A DNA stretch of 64,000 nt from Bostrychus sinensis (taxonomy: Eukaryota > Chordata > Actinopteri > Gobiiformes > Eleotridae), in contig CM036242.1 in NCBI GenBank assembly GCA_020698575.1, positions 20,253,624-20,317,623 on the forward strand, given 5' to 3'. A program made the position numbers and the translations under genes. Under the pieces are notes generated by a model, which was not told the DNA's origin, ran no database searches, and was given only the letters and a program-made list of their open reading frames with translations. Positions 24,898 through 38,573 of the stretch are shown here, piece by piece. How positions within the stretch are numbered: position 1 is the stretch's first letter; each line of letters opens with the position of its first letter.

Positions 24898-27504
24898 AGT
24901 TTTAGTACTTCTATTTTCACTATTAGAATTCATATGTCAGACTTTAAAACTTACTAAGTAAAAACTTACAACTAGGTGTAGGACATGTATAAACAGTGGC
25001 ATAGACTATTCTGGCAGCATTTTTACTCTAGCTGTTCTATTGCATCTTATGTTGAGACTGTAGCTGGATCTCCTACAGAGGGGCAGAATGGACACAGGGC
25101 TGAAAGGCTCCGGGCAACATCTTTGACCTTTAGGAGGTGAAAGCTGCGTCTCCTGTAGTGGGGACGCCCCACTGGTTACTGCAGAGCCATCCGACCCAGT
25201 GATAAAGGAAACCAAGGTTGCGGGGGGCTCTAAAAGGGCACACAATGTCGATACAGGGGGAGGAGTGGTCGTGTGGACCCCCACCAGAGCGCCGAAGATG
25301 AGCACTCTTAGGGTCTATAGGTCTTTATCTGAGCGTCTTGAATCCATGCCCTTTGTGTGCATTGTGTCGTGACAAAATGTGATACAATGTCAAGATCATG
25401 AACACTGAATGAACTTCACAGATGATGTCAGCTGATGCAGATGGTGCATTCAGTCAGTAAGCAGCTTATTTCAGAGGAAATGAATGGCTCCATGAAACAG
25501 GAACTAAGGGCCCCCAGAAAACCAATGTAATGAAGAGTTTAGCAGATTTCTACATGAGCCACAGAAACATCTGTGTAAACACTGTATCACTTCACAGCAC
25601 ACTTTAACTGAGAAACTTGCATTGGAAACTTCATATTTTCAATCATTGACATAAAATTGTTTTTGTAATTTTTTCAGCATTTCTGTATAGTTAAAAACAT
25701 ATTCCTTTATGAAATAAACAGTCAGTGCTTTCCACTGAAGCCTCTTCACTGGCTTATGCCTGATGTTAGCTATTCTTCTGATGTTGCAGTTTGCTCTTTT
25801 ATAAGAACATTGATTGTGTAGGTTGGGTGTGCTGACCATTCCCCTCCTCTGCTCAGAGACTCTTTCATGTTCCCAGCAGTAACCTGACACCTGTTCTGGA
25901 CCCAGCAGTCAGCTTCCATAATCCATACATCACACATACACACAATGGATGCTCACAGTTCATGGAGCCACAAGTACAGGCACGCTGCAGCAGCAGGTGC
26001 AAACACACCTTCCTCTATCAAAACACCTTAAAATGCAGACTTTACACAATCAGTGACCCCACTGATTTTTGCAGGACACCAGTGCTCTGGGTAGACTGCC
26101 CCAGTTGATATCTTAAAAAAGAATGCTATCAGTTTCTATACAATTTATGAATCTAAAAACACTATCTTTTATTGATTACGCTTGATTAAATGAAAAGTGG
26201 AGCAAGATGGCTCTGCATGCCATGTAAAAGAATGATAAGATGATAAAGAATGTGTGTCTATATGATGTCAGATTTTACAAGTGGGCCTTTGCTCTTCTGA
26301 GTACATCAAATCAAGGAATCAAGAGAAAGTTGTTCTCCAGCAAGGGCCTCAAAACATAAAATCCAGTCTTAAACTTCACTGCAGACTTGAATACATACAG
26401 CATTGCCCTCCATTATGCTCTAACCATGATGTGACAACATCTTGACTTGAAAATCCAGCAGTAAAGAAGAAAGGCCCAGGAAGTGAAAGCAGTGTGGTGG
26501 TAGACTCCACCTGGACACTGTGTCATTGTGTGCTAATTGTGTCTTTAACTACACTTTCCGGTGATGGAGCAGCTGTGGAGCCTTTCGCTCTGCTGCTCTG
26601 GCACCAAGTCCATATATATGAAGTAGCTTGTTAAGCTAAGGTGGTCGATAGTGTCGGCAGTGTTTGTGTGTCCTCATTAGCTGCAGGATGTCCCTCCGTA
26701 GGAGAGGGGAGGTAAGGAGGCCGTATTGATGATGAGCCGTGTGCGTTTGTGTGTGAACCATCACATTGATCGATCCCACTCATAATCTCCCATGACCCCC
26801 TAGGCAGCATGAATTACACCGATAGGCTGTGCGTTTTGTGAGTGAAAGTGTTTGAGAGAGAGAATGGGGGCGGGGTCTCTATAATTACAGCAGATGGAGA
26901 TAGTATCAGAGGGACCAGCGCACAGAGGAAGAGCTCGCCGAGGCCAAGTGGATTAAGTCAAGAGAAACAAGAGGTGTGAAGCGTGAGGAAGAGTGGACGA
27001 CTTCCTCTTGTGCATTCACCTCTGCGCATTACGTTCAATAGGGGAGACCCACTGGTGCATCAAGTGAGCATCCTTGAAGGGTTACGGACTTAGAGTGAGT
27101 AAGAAAACTTAGAATACACTTTCACAATCAATGCACATGCTCAGCAAACATCACTGAGTCAGATGGATGTGGTAAGCCCTGGTTTGGTAATATCGGTTTC
27201 TGAACACAAATATCTGAAAGGCATTTTGTATTGTATGTTACACTGTAACATTTTTTTTCAGCAAGCGCAACTGGCATTGAGTCAAGAAATACAATACAAC
27301 TACCTACAACAAATTTTCCAAGCAGAGCCTTATGTTACGCTACACCACCTTCCACCAATTACCATTATTTTGTTCTTGTGAAAGTCCAGAGTGCTCTGCA
27401 GTTCATGCCCCAAGCCAGGACAGCCATGTAACCACAAATGGAAAGAATGTCATATACTAAACTTTCACATTCAGTCATTTTCTCGTGCCTTCTATCTGTT
27501 AGGA
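24898..27504. other. Intergenic
   Basis: Unique. 25080-25300 and 26600-26960 are GC-richer; the latter includes ATTGATCGATCCCACTCATA and GCATGAATTACACCGATAGG and might be regulatory. No coding exon recognised. Confidence 0.5.
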
Positions 27505-27812
27505 GTAAGGAGTGGTTTGAGCCTATCCCAGCAGCTGGGCCTGAGGTGGGGTACACCTTTGACAATAGCCAAGACCAAAGATTGCAGGGCCAAAGATGTT
27601 CTACAATTAGTCAATCTCATATTTATTTACTAGAGGGAGTTTATATTTAATAATTCACCTACACATCCTAGTCTTTGGACAGTGGAAAGAGGACAAAGAC
27701 ATAAAGATTACACAGTGCAAGACTGTATAAAGGTCAGCCTTGGGATATAAACCCACAATCTTTTTATTGTGATATTGTGACTTGAAAGCATTAACCACCC
27801 TGCCGTACCATG
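27505..27812 (-). mobile_element. tRNA-headed SINE-like repeat, reverse orientation
   Basis: On the minus strand the head is GGCAGGGTGGTTAATGCTTT (near 27805) with GATTGTGGGTTTATATCCC. The body has ACTGTCCAAAGACTAGGATG and the tail has CCCAGCTGCTGGGATAGGCT. It is the same family as the copies at 4845, 11484 and 13613. Short plus-strand open frames here are incidental. Confidence 0.65.
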
Positions 27813-30489
27813 TACATGATGTACATACTGCATAGGTTGTTGTCATATGATGTCACAACATTGTATAGGCCTGTAGTGTGTAACGAAGAACGTGGGCAAA
27901 AATACCACTGTTGATGTTGTAGAATAAATATAGCTAGACTATAGACCTATAGTCAATAATATAAATAACTAAAAGTTCAACATTTGTGAACTTTTTTTTC
28001 AGATATTTCTCATGAAAATAGTATCTTACCTATACAGTGTTACTGCAGTACAGTTGTTTATTTCCACTTGAAGTAATGTAAAAAAAAAACTTCCTGATAT
28101 GGTGAACACTCCCATGCCACAGAGACGGTGCAAACAGTACACACAGGTGGCTTTTATTACAGCTTTATATTTTTATGAGACAGGAGCAATATCACAAATT
28201 CTCAGTCCTTCAGCCTTTTCCGGTTAATTTTCTCAGGGAGGAAAGAAGGTTGGAGTTATATGAAGGTTGTCGTATAAGGCGCCTCATACATCAAGCAGGA
28301 TGACCTTAGCCTTGGTGACAGTCAGGACAGCAGTGTGCAGGTGTGTGTGTCTGTGGGTTTTACCATGCAATGCCCTATACACTTTGGACTTTTCCAACTA
28401 AAAAGTTTCATCCCAAATGTCCCCGTATTTATCCAACTATATGCTAATGAAAGGTGTTAAGACTGTGAGTGAAATCGGGAAGCCGTGTTTGTGCTAAGGG
28501 ATATCCTCAGGTATAGGATTACACCAGCTGAAGATTATTATTGATTTGCTCATGGAGCTGTCAGTCTGCACTCAGCTACAGAGCGCCGGGTGACTGACAA
28601 CCTAGTGACGGGGTTGGGTGGCCCGCAGCCAACCAGGAGGAACCACTCCTCTGGACGGGCCAGGGGAAAGGTGCAGGAAGATTGAGGATAAGGCGCAGGG
28701 ATAAGGGTAATTGATGATTGTTTCCACGGTGCATTGGGAGGAGGGGACGAGCAAGGATAAGGCAATGAGAGAGAGGGAGAGAAAGAGAGAAGCACTGATG
28801 AATGGAGAGGGGAAGAGAAATGACTGAGGGTGCAGAATAGAGGGTGATGAGCCAGACGGACTGTGGGGAAATCTTGGCTGTCTGAAGGAAGCAACGTCAA
28901 CAAAGCAAACACAGAGAAGGCTAAAGTTAAATATGAGACAACAAGTACACTTTTGTTTATTTACTCACACAATCTCGGCTCAAGATGTCAGAACTTTTGT
29001 AATTTATGTTTTCCACTTTCTTCTGTTGCTATAGTTTTTTATTCCCCATGTACCCATTTTGTGGAGTTCCTTCAGCTTGTAGTGTCCCTTTACTTGTTTT
29101 CCATAATTCAAAACTATCAAGCCTAGAAATTGTTAAAACACATATCTTCAAGTCATATTTTGGAGTTAGTGCTGTGCCATCAGCTCAACATTTTCCATGT
29201 GTGAAAATTTTTTTTATTAGTTTCCTTTAATTTAATTTTCAGTTTCCCACACTTGACTTCATAGCATAATGTTAGATCATAGTGTTAGGCAAGTTACAAA
29301 AAAAAAAAAAAAAAGTAACTAGTAACAAATTAGTGGTTACACTTTTAAAAAGTAATATATTTATTTTATTTACTTCATACTCATTACTTCTTACTCACGC
29401 TTGAAAGTAACTAAGTTACTTGACTTTTGGAATACTTCCTGATAGCATGAGAGATGTGTAGTAGTATGCACTGCCACCCTGAACCACTCGCGCAAAAGCC
29501 CTCTCCCCATTGGCCTCATGTGTGCATCCTATAAAGGTACTCTCTCTTTGGCCCATCTCTCTCTGACCTCATGCACTTGCTCTGCCTCCCCGGCTTCTAA
29601 CTTCTGGGTTGAGTCGGTGCTTTTGGAAGCGTGGACAATCACTCACACACACGTGGAATGTAAATGATGCTTGCGGCACGGAAACGGCAGCCTGTAGCCT
29701 GTTAACTTAGCCTTCCCATTTATTTGAGCTACATTCAGCTCACAAGTGAGCTGTGTAGAATAAAAAATACTTAATATTCAAAAACAAGAAGCAGATGAGA
29801 GAGAAAGAATGTCCTGCACAGAAAAGTTTATTGCATGACACAACAAACGGAGCTCATGTCCAGTTCCCACAAAAGTCCCTGAGCTCATCCAAACATGGTC
29901 TTTTATACTTTTCTGATAACACAAATTTTCATGTCCTTGAAAATAATCAGTTATTATTCATCTAGACAGTTGTTACTCAAATTTAATTTGTAAACATGCA
30001 TACTGGACCATCCCAACTGAACTGGTGCCAACACCTGCTGCAGATACTAAGTTTGTCACATCCACACAAGTTCATCAAGTTCACTATTATGGAGTTATAT
30101 AAATCATTAAGTAGGGGACATTTACAAACCAAGATGTAATGTAGGTATCCTGTGATACGCCCCATCATGTTATGTGCCCCTTTATTCTGACGTCATCAAC
30201 ATTTAACCACACCCACTAAATTGCATCCCCTAGTGGCAGTTGCACTAAACTACAATCAGGAACCCAAATTTAACTCCATCCCTCTTTGTACGTTTTATCT
30301 TATCTACAGTGAGGCCCAGTATGTTTCCCTCACAGTTATAAAGTCGCACATTTCTCAAAAAATGCAAGAAGATGAACACATTACATTATCATAACATTGC
30401 AAACACTTACAGCACTTAAGTTTTTTTACTATAATGAATATATAAATATTATATGAAGCTTGATTATACATGTGTGTACCTTTAATACA
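27813..30489. other. Intergenic
   Basis: 28560-28770 is a GC-richer unique island. 29290-29440 (poly-A then AGTAACTAGTAACAAATTAG) resembles an eroded DNA-element end. 29430-29760 has a TATA-like CCTATAAAGGTACTCTCTC and later AATAAAAAATAC; see findings. Confidence 0.45.
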
Positions 30490-31010
30490 TGGGCGTAGGT
30501 TTGGGTATGGACCATAGGGACATGTCCCTATCAAAATTTCAGACCAACCAAATTGTCCCTGCCAATCACAAGTTGAAACAGTTAAATATTATACCTCATT
30601 TTGTTTTTGAACAGGCGCGACTAAGATGCGAGGGGTCCTTGTGTGTGACTACAGTTACAGAGTACGCTGATCTGACTGAGACAGCGGCAGATTTAAATGC
30701 GCTAGAAAGAGCTGAAAACTGCTCAACAAAAGCGAACTCCAGCGCAAATTTATGCCGCGAGAGTACAAAGAGGCAGCTGCTTTTATCTGAACAGCTCTGT
30801 GTCCCGACTTTTGAGCCTCTTTAAACTGGGCTGAAGTTATCAACAAGCCAGGACTATGGACTATAACAGTTATCAAATACTTTCATATCAAAATTAAAAT
30901 AATTTGCGTGGAGACGTCTGTGGTGAGTTTTGGAAACGTTTATCTGTCCTGGCGCTACTTCTCTTGCATTGGCTTTTAGCCAATATGTCAGCGTCAGCAG
31001 GCAACAGCCC
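30490..31010. mobile_element. Teleost DNA-element fragment (GGGCGTAGGTTTGG end)
   Basis: Starts ATGGGCGTAGGTTTGGGTAT and CATAGGGACATGTCCCTATC, which I recognise as one end of a dispersed fish element. The rest, including GCGCGACTAAGATGCGAGGG and GCAGATTTAAATGCGCTAG, is GC-richer than its surroundings. A 111-codon frame runs through it without recognisable domains. The right boundary is not visible. Confidence 0.4.
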
Positions 31011-31863
31011 ACAACCACTTTTCTCTAAATTAATATAGACTTTACACAGCAGAAGTCTGTAATCTCACAATTTCTGGCCTCACTTTACTCAGGTGAACAA
31101 AGTGCGAACGAGGGGTGAATGAACCGAGTTGTTGTGCATATTAATTAGCCGCTAATATGCGCATTTATCCAGTATTATTGCTGCACTCCCCTGCATCGTT
31201 CTCATTCATAATTAATATATTTAAAACTGTGTTATCCAAATACTGCAGCCTGGAGGGCAGTGTCAGTCTTTATAAATCCATCTGCTGCTGTTAAAGTGGA
31301 AATAATAAATGTTTCTCTGACAGAAATAAGCATATTAATTATATTATTATTATAAGCTATTTACTAGTTTGTTTGTTTGTTTTTTTTTACATATGTTATG
31401 TTTGGACCCCAGCAGGGTAGAACATTAATTCTGTGGACCCCAAGCAATTTTTGTTGCTGACCCCTGCTCTAAATACTCCAAGATACAGGAAACAACATTT
31501 GTTGAGTTAAAAATTTTCTGGGGGAGACCCCCAGAACCAGAATGGCTTTGCATGCTAGCATGCTCTCTCTTTCTGGCACTATTCTACTCCTGCATGTGGA
31601 CCAACATTGGACAGTCTAACTTTGTGTTGCTTTGCAAAATGTCCTCTGTACTGTAGATGTGATGTTTAGCCAGTTAAAGACATATTGCATGTATTGTGGA
31701 TTTTAAAATGCTTTGTGTTGTGGTTAACAGTATGTACATTTTGTGTCTTAATGTTTTGTACAATATTAATTCTCTGATTCAGATTCATGTTCCAGGAGCT
31801 GGAGGCCTAGTCTGGTGGTGGCGGTGGTATCCTTTTATTTTGTCATGCACCTTTACTCTTTTG

Positions 31864-31938
<75 letters not shown>

Positions 31939-33132
31939 GTGGGTGCTTTTTTTCCAGGTATTGCCCTCATTGCCCTCATTTGTCCCTACACCTCCATGAC
32001 TACGGGCTGAGCTCCCTGGGTTTTAGGTGGGTGAACGTGTGCGTGGCTTTAAAAAGGGAGGGTTAGCTATTTAGATACATTAGATTAGCTACAGATATAA
32101 ATGAACGTAATTCTAAATACAGGCTAGAAATATAGTCTTACTATTGCCCTATCTAGCACTATTAGTTCTCTCTTAGTTAAGACCCCTTTATGTTCATCTG
32201 TCCCCACCCATGTGCAGCATTCATGTGTCATCACATCAGTAAAAAAAAACAAAAAAAAAACACACTACATTTTGGCTATAATGCTGTTGTAGTTAGCACC
32301 AAAGCTTCTTCTTTCCCCACTATTCTTGAGAGCAGCACCAGCTGACACACATACACCCCAATACACACACAGCAAGGGCGAGACCATGCATGAAGGGGAT
32401 GAGCAGCTCACAATAAAAAGAAGAGAGAACAGATAAAATTAAAGGTAAAAACGTAGTATTAGCGTCATTTATTTAGTACAATACACTCCATGTCCTCACG
32501 ATAAACTGCTAGTAAATTAAACTAATGAACAGTAAGTAACTAATACATATTTTGTTAGTAACTATAATATTATAGCAGGCGGCTCCATAGTCATGTGTTA
32601 CACTACTGCATTACTGGCAATCTTGTTTGTTTGTAACATGTTACATTGGTCTTTGGCTCTTACAGGCAATATTGTTCCATTCACTACTTTTGGTACACCA
32701 TTTGTCTCTTACCCACTTTCTTGTCATATGGTTGACTTTGTCGTCAAAACTCACACACACACAAAGAGCTGACATAACACACTGCACAATAAAGCACTAA
32801 ATGGTTCTCTGAATGTGTTTGCATTTAAGATTGACAAACACAAATAATGACTCAGTCCTCAAGAACAAACAATAAAATATTCATTTTGGCCTAGCCCATT
32901 GGAATAAAATAAAGGAAAAAAGAAAAAAAATTACTGTAGCTGCAACTCGGATCTTGGTTCAGGTCTTGATCTTCATTGTTCTCTTTGTCTTCTTCTAATC
33001 AGCTCAGGTGTTTCAGAGCTGGCTTTGTATTGACTGCAGTTAATTAGCAACAAGTGTTTTGAGTTGTGAGTAGTTGTGTGTTAATGGTGACAAATGTTTT
33101 GGAGTTGTGTTTGAATTCTTCCTCCTTGTGTT
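31011..33132. other. Intergenic
   Basis: Holds the long TG tract and a doubled TGCCCTCAT at about 31961-31979. A possible hAT remnant lies near 31405-31475 (GGACCCCAAGCAATTTTTGT). Otherwise AT-rich unique DNA. Confidence 0.45.
31865..31937. repeat. (TG)n microsatellite, longest in window
   Basis: An uninterrupted TG tract of about 36 units; its purity suggests it is recent or still changing. The open frames through it (Cys-Val or Thr-His repeats) are artefacts. Confidence 0.97.
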
Positions 33133-34480
33133 CAGTTTTTCTCAATTGCTTTGACACATTTCTTCATTCAGAATTGTCATTTGCAAAACAGGTCACACAA
33201 AAAATCCTAACAGGATTTCAGGCTCTCATAACAAAGGATTTTCTTTGCAAAATGTTCTGTAATCAAAACTCTTGAAATATCCCTGACAAGCAAGTTTTTG
33301 CATCAAGCTGCAAACACATGTTTTCAGCACACATTCACTCTTTTCAGACTGTGAGTATTTTCACTATTAAAACCTGACTGTTTTCATATTGAAACAAGAA
33401 AAATACAGACAAAATATTCTTTACATAAATATAGAATGTACATTTTACTCATTTATGTATTGTACGTTATTTTAAGTTTTTGGTTACTGCAGTGGTGGAA
33501 GAAATACTACTTTTTTTTTACTTAAGTAAAAATACAGATTAAGGAGCAAAAATTTACTTAAGTGAAAGTAAATGTATCACCTTAAAATCTGAAGTAAAAG
33601 TATAAAAGTACTCACTTTCAAATGTACTTGTGAGTAAAAAAGTAAAAGTATTTTGCACAGATTCAAGAACTAATGAATCTGTTAAATGTGAGGGATTTTG
33701 TTGAAAAACAGTGCTGAAAACTAATGGTTAACGGTGCAATAGAAGAGAGTACTACTTTACTGCATCCTTACTGTCTGTACTGCAAAAACTAATGATTTTT
33801 ACTTCAAACCAATTCAAGAAATGTAGTGGAGTAAAAAGTACAAATACTGAGGGAAGGAACATTTGCTTTATTCTTCATCCTGACTGTTAACAATAATGAA
33901 AACATGTTTACTCTGATAAAGAAAAAGAGTACGTATTTCTTCTCTTGTGATGTCTGCTGGGAGACAGATTCAACCTTATTGTAAACAGATGTCTTCAGTC
34001 CTTATGGTTTATTTCTTTATATAAAAAAATACATAAAAAACATAAAAAATATATAGTTTTCTATAAGTATGTACTATATATTGTGTATTGCCCCTGACTC
34101 TCTGCCGAGACCCTTTTCCCTTTGATTCCTGTGTGATAACTCTGAAACAGAAGTCATTTCCTTCCATAGTGGGTGCTCACAAATGTTAGATTTTTGCAGC
34201 TGTTTAAGTTTCTGTATTTAAAGAAACAGGATTTTGACCAAAATCCCTTCCATGTGTAAACAATACTACTGTATTGGTCAAAGTGAATTCATTGAGGCTG
34301 TGTGTCTGTGTGAAAGCTGTGTGAAGTGTTTTGAGAAAGAGTTTAAAAAACATGTGAATTGATGAGAAATGTTTTAAACAATTTGTAAACAGACAATCCT
34401 GTTGAAATATAAGTTTTAAGAAAAAGATAATATTAAACTAGGTTTCAGTAAATGAGCTAAAGCAATTGAGAAAAACTGTA
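33133..34480. mobile_element. Non-autonomous DNA element, copy 2 (CAGTTTTTCTCA ends), with nested hAT-type sequence
   Basis: Left end CAGTTTTTCTCAATTGCTTT at 33133; the right end at about 34478 is its inverse. The internal order matches copy 1 at 6441-7796, but a hAT-type stretch (33490-33853) interrupts it, and the minisatellite of copy 1 is represented by a single unit. A TA follows the right end; the left flank is TT, so the target duplication may have decayed. Non-coding. Confidence 0.75.
33490..33853. mobile_element. hAT-type MITE fragment (CAGTGGTGGAA end) nested in the element above
   Basis: Starts CAGTGGTGGAAGAAATACT followed by the alternating AAGTA/CTTAAGTA pattern typical of a very common teleost hAT-type element. 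A reversed relative is at 19385-19524. The expected inverse terminus is missing on the right, so this copy is truncated there. Confidence 0.65.
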
Positions 34481-35690
34481 AAGCAGTTGGTGGCTTGGTT
34501 CAGAGAATGGTATGTAGTGGTTTAGCAATCAAGAAAAAGTATTATGTCTGTACCTTCTTCTCAACAACAGTGCATCTTTACATTGTTTAAGTATAAAAGT
34601 GTAAAAAAATATGTTAAATACAATATGAGTATTTGTGGCCTTTTAAGGCACTTTCCTAATTACAATCTATAAGTGTAGTAGTGTAGGAAGTGTCTGCACC
34701 CTGGTTCCTTACCAGTAGACAACCCTAAAATCATCAGCCTACTTCAAAATAAAAACATCTCTCTGCAGTATAGGTATACAGCTCTTGCACTTGTTGTGAG
34801 ATACTTCAAAAACATCTTGTTTGTGTCCTGGTATAAAGGTGGAAGATAATGCAACACTTTTAACTGAGTTTGTCAGCCAATGCCAGACATAGTGCTTGCT
34901 CTGCCTTGTAAAACAGACACTCTAATTGAATTTCCATGCACTAAGGTGTCTAACTCATATTGTAAAAAACACGCCATCTATGTTACATTTTGTCTACCAA
35001 GGATGCATTTACATGTCAGACATTCAGTAAGTGGCATTTGTAAAATAAAGGTAATATATTAAAGGAAATGACACCTCAGCTCAGTGTTCTGTGTATAAAT
35101 CTAGTTTGTTTAATGGCTTCTCCCGTCAAACAAGTACTTAAATCAAGCCTTCTGATGGACATGCACACATTTCTTTTGCACTTTCCATTAGTCTTCCATT
35201 CTTGCTTCCTTTTGTACAATCTCTTCCTTTGTCTAATTGTCATTGTGTGCACTCCAACAACACAGCAGTGGCTCCTTTAGAGTGCAGACGCAGGCACAAA
35301 CAGTCACTCTGATATTATTAGAGGCTGCACTTTGGAAAACCAAGTCATTCGTGATTTTATTTGAAAACCATAAAACAATAAAGCAGGACTGTGGCGCCGC
35401 TCCAGACGCTGGTTCCTGATGTGAGACTAAGTCATAAATGACAACACTCATTGCTTTTCACACATATTTCTTGTCATGTAGTACTTATCTTATGCTGCAA
35501 ATAGGAGTTTTTAATCATACAGTAATAAGCAATCTACACTAATGAGTATACTATTGCAGTAATAAATGAAATCTTAATCTACAGATATTTGCCAATTTTG
35601 CATTTGTCCTTGCTCCAGGTTTCTGCTTTTTAGATGGATGACTGATGGCAGCAATCTCACTGATTAATAATCAGACTTTACCAGTATTTA

Positions 35691-36066
35691 TAGGACATCC
35701 AATTCCAAAAAAGTTGTGACACTGTGTAAAAACAGAATGCATTCTTTTGCAAATCGCCAAACCAAATTGATTTTAAAGGCAGCAGCCCATCTCAAAAAAG
35801 GCAACAAAAGGCTAAAAGCAAAAGTGTGAAAACAACTAAAGGTGAATTTTGCAACTAATCTGATTAATTATGTTTATTAATTATTAATTGATTAGTATGA
35901 TTGCATCGATCAGCTTTAAAATGGGCTTTTAGTTCTTATGAAATTGTAAAATATCTAATCTGAAATGTATGTTTTATTGCAAATAAAATCTGGTTTGATG
36001 AGGTCTTGAAACAATATTGCTGTTTTTATTTACATTTAACACTGTCCCAAGTTTTTTGAACTTTTA
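35691..36066. mobile_element. Tc1/mariner MITE, both ends present, interior deleted
   Basis: The left end has CCAATTCCAAAAAAGTTGTG and the right end the inverse-like ACTGTCCCAAGTTTTTTGAAC. Between them is CATCTCAAAAAAGGCAACAA and a truncated remainder, about 375 bp in all. Such short copies are moved in trans by a full-length transposase. Confidence 0.65.
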
Positions 36067-36517
36067 GTTTTTTTTATTGGAGGAGTGGAAACTAGAACCA
36101 GAAACCGCATGTTCAGATTCCATGTAGAAGTTAAAGAAACTGTGGTGTGAAAGCTTTGGCTCCCACTTATAGTCTTCTTTGGTGTGGAGTTGTTGCCAAA
36201 GAAAAACAGAAAACTGGCTCAAAATAAGGCATTGGCACCAAAACAGCCTGAAGTGCTCAAAGTGAGTGCAGATCTGTTCTGAGTGGGAAGTAGAGTCTGA
36301 CTCAGAATCTGTCTAATGTCTGAGAATCCAAACTTCTGGCCTTATCTGTGATGGAGCCCACTGGGAACCCAAAGGGCACAATTCTTACAGCTTTATCCCT
36401 GGTGCATTCAAAGTCTTAGAAGTGTGCGCTAACTTCTGAACACTGTGTTTTTACTCCACGGACCACAAACTTTAGTGAACTCAGAATGGGAGCTAAATAA
36501 TCCAGATCTGAGACTTA

Positions 36518-37008
36518 GGGCATTTTCTCACCTGAAATTCTGTACCAAGATCTGGACTTAGAACTCACAAATAATTCCATAATCTTTGTTTGGTTAGCTA
36601 ACTTTTGGTTTTATACCATAATGATATTATAATCAACACTATCACATTTTTCCTGAAGGTATCATTATTGTTGTCATGACAACGTGAGCATGCCTTAGGA
36701 ACCAGAGTTTTGATGTGGTGCAAATGGCTCTTTTTACTGTTTACTTTCAATAAACAAATATAAAAATCAGGCTAAGGCAGATTGTACAGAGACTTGCTAT
36801 TATTAATATAAAATTAAAACAAACAGCATAAACTTCTAATGCACCATTTAAGACAACTAATAACAGCCATCAGAGCATGGTGAGCTACACAACCAAATGT
36901 TTTGGTCCAGACAATGGTCCATTGGAGCGTTCACACTTGATTATTTGGTTCAAACCAATCAGGAAAGTCTGAATGTCTGGACCAAACAACACAGGTGTGA
37001 ATGCCTCC
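36518..37008. mobile_element. MITE-like element with GGCATTNNCACCT ends
   Basis: The left part reads GGGCATTTTCTCACCTGAAA. The right part ends ACAGGTGTGAATGCCTCC, inverted GGAGGCATTCACACCTGT. Inside, TTTTGGTCCAGACAATGGTC and TGTCTGGACCAAACAA form a further inverted pair. Non-coding. Confidence 0.5.
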
Positions 37009-38009
37009 TAAATGTATTTGATGTTTTTTAATAAAGTCTCAAAATGGCCTCTCAGAGTTTCAGCGGATGTGTTCCTCTTGCCCACATTATTTACAGGCAG
37101 CTGGTGGCCGTCTCCCGCACCTCAAGGTGTCTGTGTCAGCCTACACGCACACACACACAGTCGCACACGCTCAGATCCCAGCAACAGCGTGTCCCTGTCA
37201 CACAACCCCTGGCCCCAGCTCACTCTGTCCCATTAGCCTGCCACTTCAGCAGCAGCACCCCTCCCACAGGCACACGCCGCCCTCATGGACCGGTTTGTGT
37301 GTCCCAGTGTGAGGGAGACTGAAATATATGGCCGTGTCTCGATGCTCTGTATATCTTGACTTCTCCCTTCAACAGGAAAACCTTGGTTGCTGTTGATGGA
37401 AGAAAAAGAAGAAGAAGCACAAATAGCGCTGAGATTGGTCACAAGAAAAACAACAACATGGTTCACAGGGAAGCAGTCAGGCAATAGTCCTCAACTACAC
37501 AAAGATGTAACATGCAGAATACAACAGCATTTTTTGTCCTGTCTTGATCCAGGTTGGAACTGTAATGGCTTGGCAGAGGTCTGCATTCTGTAAATGCTTC
37601 TAGTTTGGTAATGATTTTTTTCATAACCTAAACTTAACAAACATAAATGTAAAATACTGTAAATGCAATCTAATTATATAGTATGAGTGAACTACTGTCT
37701 TTGAACCATTTTCCATGTTCTGGTTGCCATTTGATGCTGTATTGTCATTAGTTACAACTGCACTTCTCTATGTTTATGTTGATTTTTGAGTTTGCCATTA
37801 TGTATACTAATCCAATGATGTGCCATTTGTCTGGTCTGAGATAATTCTGTGGGGGGGCTCTGAACTCACCAAATGGCTAACAGTGATGGATTTGTTGTGA
37901 AGAGTGGTGTGGTCAGCTTCATAACTGCTCATTATTCTTTGGAGTGTGTTGTGTCGGAGTGCCCTGGGTGACATTAAAAACAGCTCATCTTCTTTTAAAA
38001 GTGTTTTTG

Positions 38010-38240
38010 TGTTTAGCTCCGGTGCGGGATTGACTTTCCTTTCACACTGTTATGCCGGTGCTCTCATTAGTAGCACCACAGCCGACTGGAGCTTTGTTCA
38101 AGAGCTCTCGACAGGTCTCTGAGTGTTAACAACTAATGAGAGTATTGCTCAGTAATCTTAGACATGGCGTGGCGGCTCTCCAGTAGCACAGCCATGACTC
38201 GAGCATGATTGGAGTGAGTTATGTCGCAAAATGGACCCAC
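38010..38240. promoter_or_regulatory. Candidate conserved non-coding element
   Basis: Unique, GC-richer than its flanks, with CTCATTAGTAGCACC, ACAACTAATGAGAG and GCATGATTGGAG. Two of these form a loose inverted pair of CTCATTAG/CTAATGAG about 65 bp apart. No frame of note. Confidence 0.28.
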
Positions 38241-38573
38241 TCAGGTAAAGTCCCATTCAGTGTCTTCCTCCATGCTCCTGGTGTGGCTTCCATTATTGTC
38301 TCTTAATGAAATCAGTTATCGACTTCTTTCATTGTTTAAGACAAATCACCAAAACAACCCTTAAAAAAACGCTGTGTGAAATGTAAATGACAATTTTACA
38401 ACTGCTGTTAATTGATTAGACTCACTACTATAACATATCATCAGTTAGTACTGTCCTAGTTTTGGTTTTCATAGTTTAGTGTTTTAAAATTACGTTCCAA
38501 ATATATAATATACAATTTTAAAAAAAATGGTGATATTGGATAATTAATCCATAGTTAACAAATACATTTTTAG

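Larger units (their letters stand above)
34481..38573. other. Intergenic, with Tc1 MITE and a second MITE
   Basis: 35270-35450 (GGACTGTGGCGCCGCTCCAG) and 37070-37330 are GC-richer unique islands. 37060-37320 gives three overlapping open frames of 74-92 codons in a CA-rich, proline-rich composition with no domain. Confidence 0.5.

Noticed and set aside
31696..32066. Cys-Val and Thr-His repeat frames on both strands
   Set aside because: Produced by the TG microsatellite.
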